Part shown: one piece after another, positions 41,549-53,900 of the stretch
How the letters are laid out: each line of letters begins with the position of its first letter
Position numbering within the stretch: position 1 is the stretch's first letter
Assembly (NCBI GenBank): GCA_036785325.1
Contig: JAXIVH010000013.1
Span: forward strand, 2,804,870 to 2,868,869
Direction of reading: 5' to 3'
Length of the DNA: 64,000 nt
Source: Urophycis tenuis
Taxonomy: Eukaryota; Chordata; Actinopteri; Gadiformes; Phycidae
The notes under the pieces: generated by a model
What the model saw: only the letters and a program-made list of their open reading frames with translations
Told to the model about the DNA's origin: nothing
Databases searched by the model: none
Translations under genes and position numbers: made by a program

Positions 41549-43397
41549 GAGAGAGAGATCCAGACTGTTACAAGCTATAACAGACACAGAGAGAACGCCG
41601 TCTCTATCAAAATGAGAGGTTTACTTTACAGCACAACACCATAAATGGCCACTGCTGCATGCATGTTAAGTTGTTTGCAGATTGCTACCATGGTGACCTC
41701 AGACGAGGGTGTCACAGTGGGAACGCACGTCGGTCACACACAGCAACTCAAGTGACCATTTGGTCTTCGTTTCAGGGATATTTTGATTTCACATGGATGA
41801 GGATTGAAAATTAAGCTCTCAGCCGCTGAACAGCCCTTTGCAAGAGTTCACTAGAAGTGCAGAAAATACCCATTGGGCACTGAGGGGAACTGAATGCGGT
41901 CTTGCACATTCAGGGACGTGTTGTGCCCAGTGGTAAATCGCCCCGCCAATGTTTTACACATCACAGCTTTCTGCTCATGTGTTTGTTACAGCTGGCTTTG
42001 TATGATATTCATCTATATTGGAATAATAATTAGAAATGACCGTTTTGTAGATGGGTAAAATATTTGCCTTGGCTATAAACCCTAGATGCAGCACTTTTTT
42101 TTTTAAACATATAATAATGTTTTCTACATTGACCTTGAACAAATAACAACAAAAAACTACAACAAACAGTTGCTTAACAGAGCAATGGAGTGTGAATGTG
42201 TATTAAATGACTCAGCTCTGTGAACAGTGACTGTTGTTGTGACTATTCTATTGTTTTATTGTAGCTGGTGATGAAATCTACCACACTGCATTATGAAGTA
42301 ACTCTGTGATGAATGAAGATGAATAGAAAGAATAGAAATACTTTATTGATCCCAAGCTGGGTAATTACGGTAAACGTAACGGTTACTGTAACGGTAACCG
42401 TAACGTAACGGTAACGGAATAGCCACCGTTCAAACTAACTTTTAATATCTGTTCAGCTTGACCAGAAACAAAGAGTGTTGCAATTACAATGGCATTGTGA
42501 TTTTTGGAAATCGGAGATTTATTCGGATTTATTCAGATGTATTCATTTTATGAATAAATCCATGCTGCAACGCATTTTGGGAAATATGTGTAGGCCTCTA
42601 GCTATAGTCACACTGCGAAACACACGGAACCAGATATTGTTTCAACAAGGCTGAAAATTACCATGTCGTTCAGCACAGTTGGTGGCAATATGTTTAATTT
42701 TGGGAAGTTTCCTCACAAAAATATGGCATCAAAAGTAATTTTATCTGATAAAATACAAACCCGACCTTCAACAGCAAGGGTAGCCACCAAATATACCGTG
42801 CTTCTGTCAAAATGTATTTTTTATAACCATAAATTACCGGGGATAAAAAAGTGAGATCAGTCATTTAAAACCTTCCTATTTTTCTTGGTCCTTGCATCCG
42901 TGCATGTGGTAAAGGGAAAGCTCAACAGGTGTGCAGAGTGATATGAAAAAAACACATTTTGTCACAGTTTCCTTCACAATTGACACGATGATGCAATATG
43001 CTTGCTATCAGAAATACAAGTATGCCTTTGTAACATACAGCTATCATGCACTTACCATTGTATGTCCATTTTGCCCCTGAAATAGAGCAAGAATGCATGT
43101 TTAGGTTACCGAATCACATGATCATCTCAGGGTAAACTAAACAACAGCAAGTCGTCAAAAGTAAAACAGCTGAGTAGGATCAGACATCTATAACAATTAT
43201 CCTTTGTTGCAACTTTCTTTAAAAACTTGAAATAAATTGTCTTATTTGCTATAATAAAATGTTTAAAATGTTTAAAATGTGTCCAAATTTGTTATGCCCT
43301 ACGCTTATACGAAATGAAGAAAAAAAATCTTACCGTGCGAAACTGCGAAGAAAGTCACTTGGAGGACAGCAGCAAGTGTGACACCTCGGATCTGCAT
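30033..43397 (-). CDS. ca12: Carbonic anhydrase 12, membrane form
   Basis: Extracellular zinc enzyme that interconverts CO2 and bicarbonate at the plasma membrane. Exons, 5' to 3': 43334-43397 (signal peptide), 43056-43076 (21-nt microexon, AKWTYN), 40734-40913, 38968-39110, 37104-37199, 36926-36989, 36624-36781, 35167-35293, 31598-31682, 30033-30105. The sum is 1011 nt, 336 residues (human CA12 354). Zinc ligands are the two His of QLHFHWG and the His of MHIVHF; SLTTPPC holds the catalytic Thr. The Cys of FCGG and of TPPC would form the CA12-type disulfide. Exon 9 is a transmembrane helix (VLVIIVLGLTLGCVTLVSII). The short tail exon (ENKAFVSPVEK) is my best phase-matched candidate and is less sure. 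The neighbours usp3 and fbxl22 match human synteny. Confidence 0.88.
31241..31282. repeat. Perfect 19-bp inverted repeat, 4-nt loop
   Basis: TGTGGTTCAACAGCTAGCT, then GTTG, then its exact reverse complement. It lies in the last ca12 intron. See findings. Confidence 0.9.
32540..33070 (+). mobile_element. L2-like LINE 3' fragment
   Basis: Encodes the C-terminal piece VIRSAEKVIGVPLPSLKSL and FTPLPSGRRLRLPGTART, homologous to the end of the larger LINE at 9000-11199. It then has a 3' UTR ending AATAAATTATTCTGATTCTG with repeated ATTCTG units. It sits in ca12, antisense to the gene. Confidence 0.8.
32746..32785. repeat. Perfect 18-bp inverted repeat, 4-nt loop
   Basis: AGTTTTTTCCCCTCAGCC, spacer TGAC, then its exact reverse complement, followed by (CTTCC)n. 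It falls exactly at the coding end of the LINE 3' fragment. Confidence 0.9.
33876..34567 (-). CDS. Candidate alternative last exon of ca12 (229-residue novel tail)
   Basis: An open frame of 692 nt ending in TAG is preceded on the minus strand by a good acceptor (pyrimidine-rich TTTTTTTAACCAG). It lies between ca12 exon 8 (35167-35293) and the transmembrane exon (31598-31682). Exon 8 ends one base into a codon; both this exon and the transmembrane exon start with two bases, so either can follow in frame. Splicing here gives a 514-residue protein that keeps the whole carbonic anhydrase domain but ends in a hydrophilic basic tail instead of a membrane helix. Visible motifs are KRKAFNNKHGPRTRQ, LALTEEALCYVSLEHQVL, FSTIRRIIRGRP and MEWED at the end. 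I do not recognise the tail family. It could instead belong to another gene or be retained non-coding sequence. Confidence 0.5.
35490..35902 (+). mobile_element. MITE copy 1, AGTCAGTACGTTTACATG termini
   Basis: 413-bp element with terminal inverted repeats of about 38 bp: AGTCAGTACGTTTACATGCA and its reverse complement, then AGAAATTCGAATTTCT at both ends. It contains many TCCGAT/ATCGGA words and CpG-rich TGCGCATGTGCAGAATGG. No clear target-site duplication is visible, so the superfamily is not assigned. Confidence 0.8.
35957..36602. mobile_element. MITE foldback: truncated plus copy joined to full minus copy
   Basis: 35957 to about 36225 repeats the left part of copy 1 with few changes. From about 36215 to 36602 a complete element runs in the opposite orientation. 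The whole is therefore a large inverted repeat with arms of about 240 bp. Perfect GCGCATGCGC palindromes lie at 36133-36142 and 36416-36425. The right end is 22 bp from the splice donor of ca12 exon 36624-36781. Confidence 0.8.
41309..41560. repeat. (GT)n / (GA)n compound microsatellite
   Basis: About 90 bp of GT, a GGGTGTGTGG interruption, then about 145 bp of GA with CAGAGA variants, in ca12 intron 2. Confidence 0.9.
42335..42415 (-). repeat. Reversed SINE-like tail plus (GTAACG)n cluster
   Basis: GAAATACTTTATTGATCCCAAG is the reverse complement of the tails at 16500 and 51820. It runs into imperfect GTAACG/GGTAAC units (42362-42413), which partly self-complement as GTTAC and GTAAC. Confidence 0.6.
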
Positions 43398-44362
43398 CTT
43401 ATTAATGACTCCTATTGGTCTCACTGTCACATCCAAGTCGCTGAAACAGGGTTTGAATATGAGCGTGCACACCCGGCTTTTATAGTAATCATGTCAATTT
43501 CAACGCTGTTAAGACTAACGTCACACCAACAACAAACCAGCCTCCAGACTCCATCAAGACTTGGTGGAGTGACAGCTCAACTCTGCATACCGCATCGTTG
43601 CAAAACACTAGTTGTGCGCAACCTCAAAAGCTGCCACTTTGGCGCGGAGAACGTTGCTGCGCGCTGCTCGTATGCCAACTGCTAAACGATGAACACACAC
43701 CAACAAACAGAAGGCTACAGTCCTGACCGCCAACCAGACCGGACAACATATTCATAGGCCGATGCAAAGTGTTCCTGCTGGACATCACGGACTGACGTGT
43801 GTATGAGGGGGTTGACAGTGGTGTGGGCATGTGTTCAATGCAGTGACCGGATGGGGTGAAAATGGGCCTGGCACAAAGTGTCATTGTAGATAATAGGCCT
43901 ATGGGCTCAGGCAAGTGCATTTACTTGACAGATGGGCTGTTTTAGTTGACACAAGCCCTATCTAATACAATGAAATTGACTCACATTTTATTATTTCCCC
44001 TTAAGGTCAAATAAGCTCATAAAAGTTGCACAATTCCTCTTTAAATATCTTATAAACACCTTAACTGGAAGCAAAAATGTAGACCATTGAATATTAACAT
44101 TAAAAATGTTTAAGATAAATTGCAACATTAATTCATTGTGCATTATACAATATGAAAACAAATATTTTATCCTCTATGTTTGGTCACTTTTTTTGCATTC
44201 CATAACCCTAATTGTGTCGATGCAAAAGAATGAACTTTGCTTTGAATATGCTTATCCGAAAGCTATAAATGTATAAAGCAAAGGTCAATAACTGGAATCC
44301 AACCGGCATAGTTGGGAGTCACCGGTTCATTCTGCGAAGAGACGCACACAAGGAGCAGCAAG
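43398..44362. promoter_or_regulatory. Divergent promoter interval ca12 / Kunitz gene
   Basis: 965 bp between the two start codons, which point away from each other. A TATA-like TATAAAT at 44264-44270 lies 93 bp before the Kunitz ATG, in position to serve that gene. Otherwise the region is AT-rich with no recognised coding sequence. Confidence 0.45.
44264..44270 (+). promoter_or_regulatory. TATA box of the Kunitz gene
   Basis: TATAAAT, followed by a second TATAAAG at 44272-44278, about 90 bp upstream of the start codon at 44363. Position and sequence fit a TATA-driven, tissue-specific promoter. Confidence 0.5.
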
Positions 44363-46899
44363 ATGGAACTACTGCTAATCTGTGGAATTCTTTTAGCAAC
44401 ATTCCATGCTAGCCATTCAAGTGTGCCACCAGGTAGACCCATTTCAACTCTTTATTTTTATTTAATCTGTATATGTATCTCAAAAGACAAACCTTACAGA
44501 GCATACATATTAAATAAGCCTACTTTGTGGATTGTGTGGATGTCAGTTGAATAATACATTCAATGAAAAATGACAGACATTAAATTCACAGAAAAACACT
44601 AATTATTAGGAAGGATTTTAGGAGTTTGGCATTTACTACAATCTCACATCAAAACCTACACAATGGAGATAGGACTAAGACTTGTGCTTCAAAAATGTTA
44701 TTGTCTTCTTCAAACATGTTATTATCTTCTGCTTCAAAAATGTTATTATCTTCTGCTTCAAAAATGTTATTATCTTCTGCTTTACACATTTCTAATAATT
44801 ATGCAGAATGTATTCCATAATATCTGATTACTGCTGTCTGACTAAAGGGTGAGCTCATAAGACACCTTACTGATTTCAACTTCAAATATTAGACTGAATA
44901 TGATAAAACTAAAATGAAAATGTGAAAAAAACACTAAATGTTTAAATGAGGCTTAATAGTTTGTTTTATTGAAACATTCAAATATATGTTTAGTTTCTAA
45001 TCATTCACTGTTCGAGGGAGAGGAACTCTTAGCCAACTGTATAAAGAGTGCGTGTGCAGAGGCACCATAAAGTACGTATTTTACTGCAGTCATAAATGGG
45101 AGTGGATCTTCACCATGGTTAAATATTATAGCAGCCATATCTCCCATACAGTGAATGTTTGAAAGGGCACACACAAAGGCCTTCTTTCATTTCTCTTCAA
45201 GAGGATGTTTAGAAATACAATTTAAAATACAGACAAATAATTGCATATTTTCTTCAACAAAAATAAATGATTGAATGAATTAAAAAAATAATCTAATGAA
45301 TTGATTTATTTCCACAGAGTTTTGTAGCCTGCCTTCGGATGGGGGCTCAGGTTCAACCGTGGAGACAGCTTTATATTACGATGCCAAAGATGACAATTGC
45401 TACCCTTTCATATACAAAGGTGAAGGCGGGAATCTCAACCGCTTTGTGACTGAAAAGGAGTGTATACAAAAGTGTTCACCCGCTGCAGAGAGCAAATACC
45501 CTTTGGATGGTAAGAAACCCCAACTGATACAAGCAAACTTGGCCCATGACACTAATAAAGTAAAGGCTATTTTAAAGACGGACTGAAAAGAAAATTTGAG
45601 CTATTAATTTGGGCTGTCTAGTTGGCCTATGTATCAAACAATGAATGGTCTTCGAAATATGACCTCTGGACCATTGGTCTTGAGCAGCAACTTTACCACT
45701 AATCATGGCTTCCATCTTGGAGGATATCATTAATTTGGGACAGTTCTGCCTGTTGCCTACAGGTAAATATAAAGCAAAACAGCAGAGGTTAATGGTCGTA
45801 GCTCATTTCAGATGGAGGTGTGTCTTATTGGGCAGGCGAGAAGATATGGCCTTGCTATTGTGATGCAGTTTGGGGCAGCAGCAGTAGTAGTTGTAATATT
45901 TTTGAAGTTTATATTTTCTTTTACTTCACAGAAAGGGAAGCCTGCCACTTTTTACACCTCAAGGGGGATGTTTGTAGGGGAAATAGTGTGCGTTTCTACT
46001 ATGATTTTGTTAATGACAAATGCAAGCCATTCTTGTGGAAGGGGTGCATTGGAAATGGCAATCGTTTCCTGACCCCAGAAATATGCAATGCCACTTGTGA
46101 TGGTATCCATGGTGAGTACAGAAACATTACTATCTTGCTGCTCTCATATTGGTGGTTTAATAGTTGTAATAGTTTAATGTCTTGTTTCCAAGATGATGGC
46201 AATGATTTGAATGAGGAAGGGACAGACACCCCAATTGGTAAGTATACAAATCAGATAATCTCTGACATTTCATGCACCCTATTGTTAATACTCATATACT
46301 GTACTGTCCGTCAATGTTTTTGTGTTTTAAATTCAAATCACAATTATCTATAGATCACATTTAAACACAACCGGTGTTTTCTAAAGTGCTGCACAATTTC
46401 ACATTGCACGTTCATACAACAGACATGCACAGGCAGACACAATTGCATTTCTATGGATAATTCAGGTTACAAACCGTGCCATTGTTGTCCTCCCCAACAT
46501 CAACTTTATATGTACTCAAACTATAGTCAAATAAAGGTTATATTCTAGTCAAATATATGTTTTTGTGTCTTCAGATCTGTGTTGACTTGCTTTATGATAT
46601 GAGAGTTCATGTTTTTAATTCATTAGCTCTCATTGTGGCCGTTGTGCTGGGCCTCCTGTCAGCCATCCTCATCGTTGCAGTGATTGTCTTGAGTGTCCGG
46701 TCACGGTAAGGCACTGCATGTGTTCCTGTTGTTCTACACAAGCGGAGCCATCGTGTCCATGAGAACACGTGTGTGTTGTGGTGAACAGTACTGAATGTTC
46801 CTCATGTTTGCGTCCTCAAGGAATGAACCCAAGAAGGCACCAAGGAAGCCTAAACGGGAGGAGTTACCTCTTCAAGTGAGCGCTATTGAAGTGGCATAA
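44363..46899 (+). CDS. Two-Kunitz-domain transmembrane protease inhibitor (SPINT2-like)
   Basis: Six exons: 44363-44432 (signal peptide LLLICGILLATFHA), 45318-45509, 45932-46111, 46193-46237, 46627-46705, 46821-46899; 645 nt, 214 residues. Layout: signal peptide, Kunitz 1 (exon 2), Kunitz 2 (exon 3), acidic linker, transmembrane helix (ALIVAVVLGLLSAILIVAVI, exon 5), basic cytoplasmic tail (KKAPRKPKREE). Kunitz 2 has all six Cys, and Arg follows its second Cys (VCRGN), predicting inhibition of trypsin-like proteases. Kunitz 1 keeps only four Cys; those equivalent to BPTI Cys14 and Cys38 are replaced. The architecture is that of HAI-2/SPINT2, but it is shorter and I cannot claim orthology. It is absent from the CA12-USP3 interval in human, as far as I recall. 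Confidence 0.82.
44686..44785 (+). repeat. 24-bp tandem repeat, about four units
   Basis: Units close to AAAAATGTTATTATCTTCTG plus CTTC in intron 1 of the Kunitz gene. The first unit diverges; the last two are identical. Confidence 0.85.
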
Positions 46900-48809
<1,910 letters not shown>

Positions 48810-50919
48810 ATGGAGTGCCCTCACATACACTCTGATGTGGTCTTAGCGGTCGACCCGTCCAGGTTCCCAAACGGTATTCCATCATCTTGGTGCTGCAACG
48901 GTAGGAGAAACGAGTCATCCGTTTAATGAAAAGCTCGAGTAAAACATAGTTCAATACTCATGTTTGGGGATGCTGCGGATAATGCTAGATCATGGAGCAA
49001 AATGTTTATGTTACTTTAAAATAAGTTGTGCGCACGAAGTTGATGTTGGATGTTTCTAACGTGTCTAATTATTTTCAGTCTGCAGATCTAACAAAAGCCC
49101 TTGGGTTTGCCTTACATGTTTGCTAGTGCATTGTGGAAGGCAAGTACACCTGAACCTTGATCAAGCAAACCCAAAACCCTTACCAAACACATCGGAGGCA
49201 AATCAGCCAATCATTTCTCCAATCATTTAATAATGGGATCGACTAAAACGGATCGATATGTCTGTTTGTCTATCGCCAAGTCCTGCTTTGTTTTAAAGTT
49301 ATAGTAATATAATGTTCACTGCTACAAAAGGAGTACAGAATAAATGACAACAAGCTTTGGTGTTGGAGTTGGTTTTCATCACCAGTGGTCGGCAGCATTT
49401 TGAGACCATTAGTATCCTGCCTTCCGATTGTTTAGTGTGACATGACTACCACATTTGTTTTGATACATAGCTTTTTAGTCGGCATTTAGCTTTTTATAAA
49501 AGCAAATAATTGCTTTAGTGGGTTTTATATTGTGCATGACACAACTTCTAAAATATTATATCTAGAGAAGTTTAGAAGGTTTTATTTCCATTCCTCATTG
49601 TATGCATTTGTAAAAGTTACATATATCTATTTGAATAATTTAAACACAAATGTAATTGGTATATGTGTGTTTTCCCCATAAAGATATGTCAGTGGACATG
49701 CAAAAAAACACTTTGAGGAGAACCAGGTGGCGGGCAACAGCCAGAGGACATGTGAGAAGCAGGAGAAAGCCCAGCACTCAGTCTGTATGGACTGCAGCAA
49801 CTACAGCTTGTACTGGTGAGCCCTCTTCCACATGGCTGCTGTGTGCCCTGTGTCACTGGACAAGGTGCTCAGGGAACGGTATAATACAACATTATGGCAG
49901 GTGTATGGTGATAAATCATCCACTATACCAGTTTCAAGATTCAAAGCTTTTATTGTCATGTGTGCAGTAAAGAAACACGTTTCCCTGAACAATGAAATGC
50001 TTACTTTGCTGCCCACACTGGATGCCGAAAGAGTATAAATAATGTATAAAATCTAAATAGAATATAATAACTGTACAAATAAAAAAAATAAAATAGAAAT
50101 ATAAGATTTAGAAGATGTGAATGAAATGAAATTGTAAATGTGCATTGTGCATCAGCAGCTGTAAACATTAAACATTATTGTGCAATTAGTGCAAGAACAT
50201 GGTAAAGTGTCCAGTGAGGATGTCCATGGGGGGGGGGGGGCGCGCTCTGTCCTTAAGGGGGTTCAGCTGTTCAACAGTCTGATGGCCGTGGGGAAGAAGG
50301 AGTTCTTAAACCTAGAAGGAGTTCTTAAACCTTCAAGTTGTGCACTGGTGTTAAAAGTTCCTTAGGCGTTTCAAAGTCAACCCTAAACCGGTGTGGACTG
50401 AAGTACACTTTTAAAACCTAGTTTTTAAATGTGCCTAATGCTTTGTCATTGTTAAAATTATGTAAATAGCATACACATTTTTAACCTACGAATGTATATC
50501 GTGCTCTATATACTAGTATTATGTAGGTGATAGTTATTAAATGTTTGGATATGTTTGTTTTGCAGTTACAGATGCGATGATTTTGTCGTTAATGACACCA
50601 AACTTGGGCAGGTGCAAAAAGTCAGGGAGCATCTTCAAAGTTTGGAAAAGTAAGTATGGATTTAGAAGTTTAAGTTGTACATCCATATTAATCACCATGT
50701 TGGGAATACTACTCACACAGCATGATGTTTACTTGATGTGTTTAAAAGTGAACATTGCTCTTCTCATAGGTCATCACTGATTGGTGACCGACAAAGAAAA
50801 AGAAAGAATTTGGAAAACCTACCTTTCAGCACCAAGGTGTTCAAAGATGATGTATGCATCCCAGGAAACATTCATTTCAACAGCATCTGTGTGCATTTAA
50901 ATAGTGCATCATCTTCACA

Positions 50920-50963
<44 letters not shown>

Positions 50964-53900
50964 AAGAGATGAGTACTGAGTGGTTGTTTTCCGACAGGGT
51001 GTCTCCTTGGCTCTGTGTGCCACTGGCCTTCGTAACCTTGGCAACACGTGTTTTATGAACGCCATTCTGCAGTCTCTCAGGTAAACCAGCAGCGTGCTCT
51101 GCGTATGCAGCCCACATATTTAGCACAATAATTTGTTCCCCATTTGTAATTGTCTGCAGGATGTACTGCATTAAGGCATTAGTGATGGTGTTGTTGGGGT
51201 GCCCATTGAACACAACGTGATATCTGCACATGTTATCATAACATACCCCCCCCCCCCCCCCCCCCCCCCCCCCAACAGCAACGTCCAGCAGTTCAGCCGT
51301 TACTTCAAAGAGCTGCCGGCGGTGGCTCTGCGCAGCGGCAAGACGGCCGGGAGGAGGATGTACCTCACCCGCAGCCAGGGGGACACCGCCGTGTAAGCTC
51401 CTCCCCCACCCCCTCGCACGGGTCTGGGGCCGGAAGAGACACGCACGCAGCTCCACCACAAACTCCATGTCCATGTGTTCCTTGGCCAAACACACCTTTT
51501 TTTTGTCGTTCAGCATCCTCTAACAAGGGCGCGAGAGCAACATTTGAAGGGTGTTCGTTGTTTATTTTAGTTTAATTCAGTCACTTGGCTTCATATAAAT
51601 GCAGCCTGTGAAACAAGAGGAAACAAGGCGATGAAAAGGGGTAATTCCAAGAGACACGACGGCCCTCTACACAAGTATCGCCCAGCTGTAACCGGCGCCC
51701 GGTTTTAACTGTAGTGGCATTTCTTTCATACACGATGCCGTTCTCTGCATCTGAGATATCTACTGCATTGTGTGCCGTGGGGCGCATGGCACCAAGGCCT
51801 CTCTCGTGTGGTTCACTGTAATCTCCCAGCTTGGGATCAATAAGATGTATCTATCTATCTATCTGTTAACAGGTCCCTGGTGGAGGAGCTGAGGAAGACG
51901 CTGTGCTCCCTGTGGCAGGGCAACCAGACTGCCTTCAGCCCCGACTCTCTGTTCTACGCCATATGGAAGATCATGCCGAGTTTCAGGTACTCGGATGCTG
52001 ACAGGGCGCCATGTAGTAGTGGTCCAGACGTGGTCTGCTCTTCAGTGTCTCTGCTGCCATCTAAAGGCTGAAGTCCATCCGTCAGAGTGCTGTTCTCGTC
52101 TTTGTTTGTTTTTGTCTTTTATTGGCCCCATACAGCTCGCCATCTTTAAAACCAGTAAACTGCTGTGCACTTAAAGGAAAACATTGTTTTCAACTGCTGT
52201 TTTCCTGCTCCTGGTGTAAGGCAGTGGTTCTCAACTGGTCTGGCTTCAGGACCCACCATCACCCCTTAATGACAAGCCGCGACCCAAATCAAGGAAAATG
52301 TTCAACTTCTCAAATGTATTTAACATAATATAACACTTCAGTAACTGTACTGTTAAACTATTCAGTCACTTATTCAGGCAATAAAAAAATAGACAGCACT
52401 CCACTGCATAAAAAATCCTCTTCAAAATAAAAGCACAGGATTTTTTCTTAATATTTGTTTGGCCCGCGACCCACTGACAACGGGTCCACGACCCGCCAGT
52501 TGAGAACCACTGGTGTAAGGGACTCGTGTGGGCAGCAACTTCTGAGATCGGTCCAGTATTGAGCAAGAATGCTGCAGCTGTTATCTATAAAACAGGCTCC
52601 ATGTTACTCTTTGGGGCCATTGCACCCCATTAATGGACCCCTCTGATGTTAAGTGCTTGTTTTATCATCGTGGAAAGGAGGCCTACAGAGTCAGATAACT
52701 TGTTTCTTTTGTGTCCAAGCAAGTCTCGCTCGAGAACGGCTTCAGCGTTCTGGAAAAATGTTCTCGGAAATTGCTGTCACTTACATTCCTTTACACCCAA
52801 TGACGATCAGACCAGGTTGAAAAATCCAGAGGTTTTCTTTTTCATTCCAGATGACCTACATATAACATTGGTTTGCATTCAATCTTATTGGTTGAATTAT
52901 GAGCCACAAACTGCTCTGTATTTATCAGAATGTGTATTTTAACGCTCCTCTTTATGGTATGTTTTGTGTCACTTCCCAGGGGCTACCAGCAGCAGGATGC
53001 TCATGAGTTCATGCGGTACCTCTTGGACCACCTCCACCGGGAGCTTCAGGGAAATCATAACGGTGTTCCAGCATCGAGCCCGGACCCTGTGAGGCCGGCC
53101 CCCACAGCAGGCAAATGCTGCATGTACGACATACTAACCTTTTGTTGTCCTTTTGTTTTGGATTCAAAGCCATTCAATGCGAGTGACTCCATTGGGCCTG
53201 GTCTAGCTCCTGCTCCCATCTCACGCTTCCCAACAGACGCCAGGAAACCTTATGTTCATATCCTCAGTCCAGTGGCATCCAATCACTTGTTAGAAGTTTT
53301 TAGATCAGGTCATCCATGGACAGCCACAATATTATCTATATCAAAGGGCAAATAAATCTCTAAAATGATTTATTGTGAATTGAAAAATAAATGTGATAAA
53401 ATGTAAATAATATCAGATAATGAATTGACAAGACTGTATCTGCCTGGTATAGATAAATAGGATAGGTTTGACCATTTTTGTCTAAATCTTCTAATAGATG
53501 GCTGCTTGTAAAATGTGCTGTTGCATTGGATGTTATTCATTCATTGTTCTCTTGAACAACAATCAAAGAGCAGTTATATCAAAAATGCATTCACCAGCAT
53601 ATTGCACACATGCTGTTGTGGGAAAAATTCCAAGCTGGATCTAGCCCCTGTGCCTGTAATTTGAACTTCCTGGTTTAAATGGTTCAGCAGGATGTGTGAA
53701 TATGTTGTGTCTCTTTTTGCAGAAATGGAATAACCACTGTTGTTACTTCCATCTTCGGCGGCATCCTTCAGAATGAAGTCAACTGTCTCATCTGTGGGAC
53801 CGAATCCCGGAAGTTTGACCCATTCCTTGGTAAAAAGTTTTTCTAAACGCTTACCCCTTATAAGCGGGCTTCGCTCGTTGTTGTGCTTGATGAGGTGTCC

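Noticed and set aside
42362..42415. Interstitial telomere-like repeat
   Set aside because: Units are GTAACG/GGTAAC, not TTAGGG.
49656..50038. Frames around usp3 exon 3 extending to 49970 or 50038
   Set aside because: Read-through past the exon 3 donor at 49815 into a dispersed repeat.
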